From assembly GCF_945980375.1 (NCBI RefSeq), contig NZ_CAMFQO010000003.1, positions 1-64,000 of the forward strand: a stretch of DNA of 64,000 nt, read 5' to 3'. The DNA comes from an uncultured Eubacterium sp. GTDB lineage: Bacteria > Bacillota > Clostridia > Oscillospirales > Acutalibacteraceae. The translations under genes were made by a program, and so were the position numbers. How positions within the stretch are numbered: the stretch's first letter is position 1; every line of letters starts with the position of its first letter. The notes below the pieces were generated by a model. It saw only the letters and a program-made list of their open reading frames with translations. It did no database searches and had not been told where the DNA came from. Shown here in pieces: positions 58,096 to 64,000 of the stretch.

Positions 58096-60402
58096 TTAAT
58101 TAATTTTTACACTGATTTCCTCCCCGCCGGTGAGAGAAATTGATTTAATAGCAGTGTTTTGATTGAATACAATTGCGTTTGCAATCTTTTCTTCAACATC
58201 GCGTCTAACGGCATCACGAAGCCCTCTTGCATTCTTTTTTGAGCCATAAGCTTTTTTTGCAAGATATACGGGAACACTGTAATCATAGATTAATTCTATG
58301 CCTTTATCCTTAAGACTCGGAACAAGCTCATCAAGCATAATTTTTGCAATCTTTTCGAAATTATCAAAGGTAAGCTTATTGAAAATAACAATTTCGTCAA
58401 CTCTGCCGAGAAATTCAGGACGCAAAAATCTTTCAAGAGCCTTCATAGTAACCTCTTTATTAATATCATCCTGTGATTTTGCAAAGCCCATTGTATTTTG
58501 GTCGGTAGAGCCTGCATTTGAGGTCATTATAATTACAGTGTTTTCAAAATTAACCGTTCTTCCCTGTGCATCGGTTATTCTGCCCTCATCAAGAATTTGA
58601 AGAAGAATATTCAAAACATCCTTATGTGCCTTTTCAATCTCGTCAAACAAGATAACGCTGTAAGGCTTTCTTCTTACCTTTTCGGTCAACTGACCTGCAT
58701 CATCATATCCAACATATCCCGGAGGTGATCCGATAATTCTTGAAACGCTGAATTTTTCCATATATTCGCTCATATCAAGCCTTATAAGATTTTCCGGAGA
58801 ATCAAATAATGAATTTGCAAGCTGCTTAACAAGCTCCGTTTTGCCGACACCCGTAGGACCGACAAAAATGAATGACTGCGGTCTTTTCTTCGGACTGATT
58901 TGTATTCTGCCCCTACGAACTGCATTGGCAACCTTTTCGATAGCATCATCCTGACCGATAATATGAGCCTTTAGCTCGTTATCAAGTGTTGCAAGCTTTG
59001 CAATCTCTCCCTGTTCAACCTTTGAAACAGGAATTCCCGTCCAAAGAGAGATAACCTTTGCAAGATCGGCCTCAAGCACCTGATTATCCTTTGCTTTTTC
59101 CTCAAGCTCGGGCAGCTCGTTGTCGATGTTAATAAGCTGTGATTTTAGCTTGGAAATAAGCTCATAGTCAATATCCTCACCCTCTTCCGGAGAAGAAAGC
59201 CTGTCGATACCATCCATAATATTGTTTTTCTTTTCAAGCATCATTTGATACTTGCTGATTGCAGGATTACGCAGATTTGCGCAGGTGCAGGATTCATCCA
59301 AAAGGTCGATAGCTTTATCAGGAAGATAGCGGTCTGTAATAAATCTTTCACTCATGGTGACAGCCTTGTATACAAGAGAATCATTAATACAAACCTTATG
59401 GTAATCCTCATAATAACTCTTAATTCCAAGAAGCATTCTGTATGCCTCGTCAATTGAAGGCTCCTCAATTTTTACCGGCTGAAATCTTCTTTCAAGTGCA
59501 GCATCCTTTTCAATATATTTTCTGTATTCATTAAAGGTTGTAGCACCGATAACCTGAATTTCACCGCGGGAAAGTGCAGGCTTAAGAATATTTGCAGCAT
59601 TCATTGTGCCCTCGCTATCACCTGTTCCTACAAGATTATGCACCTCGTCAATAAAGAGAATAATATTTCCCTCCTGCTTTACCTCATCAACAAGACCTTT
59701 AATTCTGCCTTCAAACTGACCTCTAAACTGTGTGCCTGCAACAAGAGCAGTTAAATCAAGAAGATATATTTCCTTATCCATTAAGCGAGCAGGAACCTCA
59801 CCCTTTGCAATTTTAATTGCGAGTCCCTCTGCAATGGCGGTTTTGCCGACACCCGGCTCACCTATTAGGCAGGGGTTATTCTTTGTTCTTCTGCAAAGGA
59901 TTTGAACGGTACGGTTGATTTCACTGTCTCTGCCGATAATGTTATCAATATCGCCCCTTCTTGCCTTTTCGGTTAGATTATTGCAGTAGTTGTTAAGGAA
60001 TTTCTTTGAATCGTCAATATTCTTTTTTCTATTCCTTTTGCCCTTACCTTTGCTTTTTTCATTGCCTGACGGTTCACCGCCATCAAAGCCGTTAAATATC
60101 TCGGCAAACGGCATAGTCTGCGCTCCATCGGAGTTTTCGGGGTTAAACATTGAGCCAAGGTCGCCGAAATCAAAATCGTCCATATTTTCCATGAACATAC
60201 TCATTTGCTCACTTGCCTGTTCGAGTTCTTCCTCGCTAATGCCCATTTTTTCCATAAGTCCCTGAATTGGTCCCATATCAACATTAAGCTCCTTGGCACA
60301 CTTATAGCAAAGGCCCTCAGGCTTCATAACGCCATCTTCCATTTTTTGAATAAACACAATTGCAGGACGTTCGCCGCAACGTGTACACATTGGCTGTTTC
60401 AT
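58096..60402 (-). CDS. clpE: ClpE-like Clp ATPase with N-terminal zinc finger
   Basis: This is an AAA+ unfoldase partner of ClpP. The 768 residues begin with a four-cysteine finger (CTRCGERP, then LCYKCAKEL) as in ClpE instead of the ClpC double Clp_N domain. A Gly-rich and Lys-rich linker follows, then AAA module 1 (Walker [14 protein letters not shown]), a short coiled-coil insert, and AAA module 2 (GPTGVGKTE). No IGF/LGF ClpP loop was checked by alignment. It lies downstream of pgsA in the same direction; no CtsR box is seen. ClpC is the alternative name used for some clostridial copies. Confidence 0.88.
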   Translation of the reverse strand: MKQPMCTRCGERPAIVFIQKMEDGVMKPEGLCYKCAKELNVDMGPIQGLMEKMGISEEELEQASEQMSMFMENMDDFDFGDLGSMFNPENSDGAQTMPFAEIFNGFDGGEPSGNEKSKGKGKRNRKKNIDDSKKFLNNYCNNLTEKARRGDIDNIIGRDSEINRTVQILCRRTKNNPCLIGEPGVGKTAIAEGLAIKIAKGEVPARLMDKEIYLLDLTALVAGTQFRGQFEGRIKGLVDEVKQEGNIILFIDEVHNLVGTGDSEGTMNAANILKPALSRGEIQVIGATTFNEYRKYIEKDAALERRFQPVKIEEPSIDEAYRMLLGIKSYYEDYHKVCINDSLVYKAVTMSERFITDRYLPDKAIDLLDESCTCANLRNPAISKYQMMLEKKNNIMDGIDRLSSPEEGEDIDYELISKLKSQLINIDNELPELEEKAKDNQVLEADLAKVISLWTGIPVSKVEQGEIAKLATLDNELKAHIIGQDDAIEKVANAVRRGRIQISPKKRPQSFIFVGPTGVGKTELVKQLANSLFDSPENLIRLDMSEYMEKFSVSRIIGSPPGYVGYDDAGQLTEKVRRKPYSVILFDEIEKAHKDVLNILLQILDEGRITDAQGRTVNFENTVIIMTSNAGSTDQNTMGFAKSQDDINKEVTMKALERFLRPEFLGRVDEIVIFNKLTFDNFEKIAKIMLDELVPSLKDKGIELIYDYSVPVYLAKKAYGSKKNARGLRDAVRRDVEEKIANAIVFNQNTAIKSISLTGGEEISVKIN

Positions 60403-60440
60403 TAATTCACAGTCTCCTATAATTTTTTATTATTATTGTT

Positions 60441-61067
60441 TTAGTTTTTATTCTTGTTTTCCTTGATTTGTCTGATAAAGCCTGGTGCATATCCAAACAA
60501 TGATACAAAAGCAAGAATAACAGAGATAATTACCATTACATATACAACAGGTGTCGGCAAGGCCTTAAAGAACCAAACACCTACCAACGCACCGTTAGGT
60601 CCTATTGCAATAATGGCAATCATAAAGATATAAAACACAGTTGTTGCCACCTTGCCCCACATTTCTGCAGCAACGGGACGCATACCCTTGGCAAGTAATA
60701 CAGCACCGGCTATAACCATAATCAATTCCTTTGCAATGAAAAGGAAAAGCAAATATTTGAGTATTCCCTCAAAAGACCAAAACTTAAATATCAAAATAAT
60801 TACAATTGCAACCTGAGAAAGCTTATCTGCAATAGGATCAAGTATCTTACCGAGGTTAGACACCATGTTGTATTTTCTTGCAATTTTGCCGTCAAGCAAA
60901 TCGGTAACGGCAGCAATAATCATCAATACAAATGCAATTATGTAATGCTCTTTAATAAACAATACCGAAAAAATAGGAATAAGTGCTATTCTTAAAAAGC
61001 AAAGCCAGTTAGGAATAGTGTTCCAATTTTCAAACAATTCACCTACATTTTCTTTGAATTTACTCAT
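60441..61067 (-). CDS. pgsA: CDP-diacylglycerol-glycerol-3-phosphate 3-phosphatidyltransferase
   Basis: PgsA makes phosphatidylglycerol phosphate. The 208-residue polytopic membrane protein has the CDP-alcohol motif (DLLDGKIARKYNMVSNLGKI then DPIADKL) matching DGxxAR-x8-Gx3Dx3D. Six or so hydrophobic segments are visible. It overlaps the cvpA gene by 4 bp. Confidence 0.93.
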   Translation of the reverse strand: MSKFKENVGELFENWNTIPNWLCFLRIALIPIFSVLFIKEHYIIAFVLMIIAAVTDLLDGKIARKYNMVSNLGKILDPIADKLSQVAIVIILIFKFWSFEGILKYLLFLFIAKELIMVIAGAVLLAKGMRPVAAEMWGKVATTVFYIFMIAIIAIGPNGALVGVWFFKALPTPVVYVMVIISVILAFVSLFGYAPGFIRQIKENKNKN

Positions 61068-61789
61068 AATATTCCCTCCGTTATTACATTAAAAGGATTG
61101 TAATCTAACAGTAGCTGATATAAAGAGCTGTCAGACGCTGTATTGATAAAGCTGTTATCGGCAAGGCTTGGAACCCCGATTAAATATGTAGTTATGCTTA
61201 TAAGGACAAATACAACCAACGCACCCTTTAATAAACCAAAAACAAAACCTATTAAGCCGTTTGCAACAGATAAAGGACTTTTATTTTTTCCGTTTTTAGA
61301 TTTATCCTTGTTCTTCTTTTTAATGCTATGAATTATTATTCCTGTAATACCAAAAAATAAAACAAATACAGCAATAAATACAGCAACCTTAATTAAGCCT
61401 AAAACAATAGGCTCAAACGCCTCATCCATAAGGCTTTGAACAATTTTATCCGATGAAAAATCAATTTTTAATCCATTCAAATCCTGCTTAAGAAAGCTTG
61501 GCATAGAGCTTACGGCATTATTAAAATTTGAATAAATCTCATCAATATTAGACGAGGTAACAATTCTTTGTTTAATATAATTTTCCAGCTGATCCTTTAC
61601 AAAGGTATTATAAATCGGCACAGGAAGCCTGTCAGCACAAAATACGCAAAGAAAGAATCCTACTACATATCTTATAAAATTCACCAATGTAATAAATATT
61701 CCCCGTTTGGCACCTACAATACCGAAAATCAGAAGAATACCGGTAATAATTACATCAAAATAATTAACACTGTAATTAAATATAGTCAT
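61064..61789 (-). CDS. CvpA family membrane protein
   Basis: The 241-residue protein has about four membrane helices (about 11-31, 34-50, 120-150 and 175-200) and the CvpA-type start FDVIITGILLIFGIVGAKRGI. It has a Lys/Asn-rich cytoplasmic loop between helices 3 and 4. CvpA was first linked to colicin V export, but the general function is not settled. It is encoded between a DUF5711 gene and pgsA. Confidence 0.85.
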   Translation of the reverse strand: MTIFNYSVNYFDVIITGILLIFGIVGAKRGIFITLVNFIRYVVGFFLCVFCADRLPVPIYNTFVKDQLENYIKQRIVTSSNIDEIYSNFNNAVSSMPSFLKQDLNGLKIDFSSDKIVQSLMDEAFEPIVLGLIKVAVFIAVFVLFFGITGIIIHSIKKKNKDKSKNGKNKSPLSVANGLIGFVFGLLKGALVVFVLISITTYLIGVPSLADNSFINTASDSSLYQLLLDYNPFNVITEGIL

Positions 61790-61801
61790 TTTATATCCCT
61801 T

Positions 61802-62971
61802 CTATTTTGCAATATCTATATACTGTCCGTACTGTACATACACCCTTGAGGAAGCCTTTACAGCACTGTTAACAGAGCCGTCACAGGAAATTGATTCCTT
61901 TTTTTCTCCTTTGGTTAAAGAGTATATGCAAATCTTTTGCGGAAGAAGAACGGTAATCTCATTTGAACTTGAGCTGATAGACTTTGCCTCTCCCTTAATA
62001 CTGAATGAAGATTTAACCTTACCGTTAGATTTTATGTAAGCAACCTTTGATTTTGAAGATTTGTTGTATCCGCTGTAATTGATTACAAGCTCATTTGACG
62101 ATGTGTAGCAATAATTAATTGTTGATATTGAGCCCTTCTTAAATACAACCTCTTCCTTTTTTTGTGATTTTATCACAGAAAGAAAATTATCACCCAGTAC
62201 ATAAAGATTTCCCGAGTCGTTAAAATGCAAATCAATTATATTTGATTTGTCATACTCCAAGGTAAATTCATCTTCGCCACTACCGATATTCAAAATATGA
62301 ACGGTAGTTGTTAAAAATGCATTCTTTGAATTAACACTTGTATATGCAAGCAATGAAGCATTTTGGTTCAGTGAAACATATGTAACATAACCGTCCTTAA
62401 CATTATAGTCAAGCTTTTTATTCTCATTCTTGTTAAGAACAATAATTCGTGATTTTGCTTCATCAGAAAACAAAGCACATGCAATAGTACCGTTATTTGC
62501 AACATCAGCAGTGATAATGCTCTTGTCAAATGATTTTTCATATAACTCTTCACTTGTTGTATCAAGACGGAGCCTTGTACCCCCTCTGTCAAACAGGCAG
62601 GTATAATTTCCGTTTGATTTGAAAACAGGTGATGCATACCCGTGATCAAACGAGTATGATTGTGAAGCAGATGCAGGATCAACAGAAACAACACTGCTTT
62701 CATTAAGTGCATATAATTTGCCATTAACAAGCTTAATGCTTTCTCCGTTAGATACATTTACCGTAACAGGATAATTATTTTCCGAAACGGCTGATGTTAC
62801 CGACAATGAGTTTATTCTGTTCTTTATGTCGGCAAAATCAATTTCACAGACCTTTAGAACAAGAAGAACTGCTAACACAACAAAAAGAGCTATCCAAATT
62901 ATTCTTTTTGCTTTTTTCTCTTTTTGCTTTTTATTCTCTATTCTTTGATTTTCTCTTTCATTACTCGGCAT
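61802..62971 (-). CDS. DUF5711 family membrane-anchored beta-propeller protein
   Basis: The 389-residue protein has a basic cytoplasmic start (EKKAKR), one transmembrane helix (about 25-45), and an outer domain of about 340 residues built of short beta repeats ending in Y/D-G motifs that resembles a PQQ/WD-type propeller. The function is unknown. It sits between truA and cvpA, a frequent clostridial neighbour set. Confidence 0.82.
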   Translation of the reverse strand: MPSNERENQRIENKKQKEKKAKRIIWIALFVVLAVLLVLKVCEIDFADIKNRINSLSVTSAVSENNYPVTVNVSNGESIKLVNGKLYALNESSVVSVDPASASQSYSFDHGYASPVFKSNGNYTCLFDRGGTRLRLDTTSEELYEKSFDKSIITADVANNGTIACALFSDEAKSRIIVLNKNENKKLDYNVKDGYVTYVSLNQNASLLAYTSVNSKNAFLTTTVHILNIGSGEDEFTLEYDKSNIIDLHFNDSGNLYVLGDNFLSVIKSQKKEEVVFKKGSISTINYCYTSSNELVINYSGYNKSSKSKVAYIKSNGKVKSSFSIKGEAKSISSSSNEITVLLPQKICIYSLTKGEKKESISCDGSVNSAVKASSRVYVQYGQYIDIAK

Positions 62972-62979
62972 AGTAACTC

Positions 62980-63714
62980 CTAATAATTTACCTTATTCAA
63001 ATACAGGCCTTGTGGCGGAGCGGTTTTTCCTGCTCGCGCTCTGTCCTTTGAAAGAATAATATCTTTAAGCTCACCGCTTTTAATTTTGCCCTCTGAAACG
63101 AAAAGCAACGTGCCTACCATAATTCTAACCATATTATACAAAAAGCCGTCACCGACAACCTTAAAATACACATAATCGCCCTCACGCCAAACATCAAAGC
63201 TGTATATTTCTCTTACGGTATCATCTACATCGGACTTAACACTGCAAAAACCGGAGTAGTCATATTTACCGACAAATGCCTGTGCCTCTTCGTTAAGATA
63301 ATCAGCGTCGATGCTATATCTGTACCAAAAAGCATATCTTGCACAAAACGGATTTCTGTACTTTCCGTTATAAATTTTATAAACATATTCCTTTGATTTG
63401 CAGCAATACCTTGGGTGAAAATCAAGGCTAACCTCTTTGCAATCATATACTGCAATATCGTCAGGTAAATATGTATTCAGTGCAAGCACGGTATTGCTTG
63501 GTGAAATAGACATATCGGTATCAAGCGTAATGCAATACATATTTGCGTGAACGCCGCTATCGGTACGACTGCAACCGATAACATTGAGTCGTGAGTTAAA
63601 CACCTTTTCAACAGCATCCTGAAATACTTCCTGTACCGTTATCGAATTACTTTGCACCTGGTAGCCGTGGTATGCAGAGCCATCATATCTTATTGTAAGC
63701 AACAATCTTCTCAT
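62980..63714 (-). CDS. truA: tRNA pseudouridine(38-40) synthase
   Basis: TruA isomerises U38-U40 in tRNA anticodon stems. The protein has about 244 residues from the ATG at 63712-63714, which has AAGG upstream and gives MRRLLLTIRYDGSAYHG; the longer upstream frame overlaps ecfT and is not used. The catalytic aspartate is in GCSRTDSGVHA. It overlaps the 3' end of ecfT by 4 bp. Confidence 0.96.
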   Translation of the reverse strand: MRRLLLTIRYDGSAYHGYQVQSNSITVQEVFQDAVEKVFNSRLNVIGCSRTDSGVHANMYCITLDTDMSISPSNTVLALNTYLPDDIAVYDCKEVSLDFHPRYCCKSKEYVYKIYNGKYRNPFCARYAFWYRYSIDADYLNEEAQAFVGKYDYSGFCSVKSDVDDTVREIYSFDVWREGDYVYFKVVGDGFLYNMVRIMVGTLLFVSEGKIKSGELKDIILSKDRARAGKTAPPQGLYLNKVNY

Positions 63715-64000
63715 ATAACCTTTTTCAAAAGAAAGCCTGCAACAATGATGCCTGTAAAATATATAATTGAAAAAATAAGAATAGCATAATCCCTTGCAGA
63801 CATTTTCATTATTTTCATTTTTGTTCTTCCGCTTCCGCCTCTGTAACACCTACATTCCATAGCGTACTCAAGCTCATTTGCCCTTCTGAACGAAGACACA
63901 AACAGCGGTATCATAACAGGTACAACAGCCTTTACTCTTTTTAATACACCGCCTGATTCCATATCTGCACCTCTGCTTTTTTGGGCAGACATAATTTTAT
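63711..64000 (-). CDS. ecfT: Energy-coupling factor transporter transmembrane protein EcfT (5' end cut)
   Basis: Only the C-terminal ~96 residues are in the window; the frame is open to the edge. It shows the coupling motif AQKSRGADMESGG that contacts the EcfA ATPases, a second motif EYAMECRCYRGG, and a last membrane helix (about 70-90). EcfT is the scaffold of vitamin and metal ECF importers. Its position before truA matches the common ecfA1-ecfA2-ecfT-truA order. Confidence 0.9.
   Translation of the reverse strand, partial: KIMSAQKSRGADMESGGVLKRVKAVVPVMIPLFVSSFRRANELEYAMECRCYRGGSGRTKMKIMKMSARDYAILIFSIIYFTGIIVAGFLLKKVI

Noticed and set aside
1-64000. CRISPR arrays, prophage, insertion sequences or toxin-antitoxin modules.
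   Set aside because: No direct repeats with spacers, integrase, transposase or phage structural genes were seen. The short-hairpin arrays have stems of different sequence and no spacers of CRISPR size.

Overview
This AT-rich, densely packed window comes from the chromosome of a spore-forming low-GC Gram-positive bacterium of the class Clostridia. The gene content and protein style suggest an Oscillospiraceae/Ruminococcaceae-type gut anaerobe; that family-level placement is inference. Sporulation genes (spoIIR, spoVM, gerW/ytfJ), an omega-RemA-Gmk cluster, PrkC/PrpC, RsgA and a MethodE-pathway ispE fit Firmicutes. A dockerin-like tail and a sialic-acid (nan) cluster fit a gut commensal. No phage, insertion sequence, CRISPR array or rRNA operon is visible. 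Almost everything reads on the minus strand.

Layout from left to right. 0-4.2 kb: tRNA-Leu, then the minus-strand unit PHP phosphatase, Lrp regulator, aminotransferase, ispE, spoIIR. 4.3-8.0 kb (plus): secreted beta-helix protein, ACT protein, UPF0210 protein. 8.1-10.8 kb: an unknown membrane protein, MscS channel, nitroreductase and a 55-residue cysteine-rich ORF. 10.9-11.6 kb: a short-hairpin array and five tRNAs. 11.6-18.0 kb: hslO, methyltransferase, TrpR-like regulator, then lon-engB-lysA. 18.0-31.2 kb: one long minus-strand run from yicC through remA, gmk, rpoZ, priA, def, fmt, yugP, rsmB, rlmN, prpC, prkC, rsgA and thiN to a 48-residue membrane peptide and the 29-residue spoVM. 31.3-34.6 kb: nanA diverging from nanE-nanK. 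34.6-35.7 kb: an unidentified structured RNA, a DUF1292 gene and 6S RNA. 35.7-41.5 kb: epimerase, secreted transglutaminase-like protein, and a three-gene biotin transcarboxylase. 41.6-52.0 kb: lipoprotein, two-component system, DUF1385, prmC, M50 protease, scpA-scpB, DUF2953, gerW, D,D-carboxypeptidase and rluB. 52.1-56.1 kb: a small RNA, then nifS-iscU-nadA-mnmA. 56.1-64 kb: thyA-dfrA, six tRNAs, clpE-like ATPase, pgsA, cvpA, DUF5711, truA and the cut end of ecfT.

How the genes work together. NifS and IscU supply sulfur and Fe-S clusters to the neighbouring users MnmA (tRNA thiolation) and NadA (4Fe-4S quinolinate synthase). NanA, NanK and NanE would carry sialic acid to GlcNAc-6-P under a shared 88-bp control region. 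The 13-kb yicC-spoVM run joins nucleotide supply, translation start and maturation, PASTA-kinase signalling and a spore-coat anchor.

The parts least explained by known genes are RNAs. The first is a ~450-nt RNA (34575-35027, minus) with its own promoter and terminator, two competing 8-bp helices, a possible pseudoknot and three ~50-nt tail repeats. The second is a ~185-nt RNA (52097-52282, minus) that presents UUUCUC motifs complementary to ribosome-binding sites. Arrays of tiny hairpins abut two tRNA terminators. All calls were made by eye; no database search or folding program was run.
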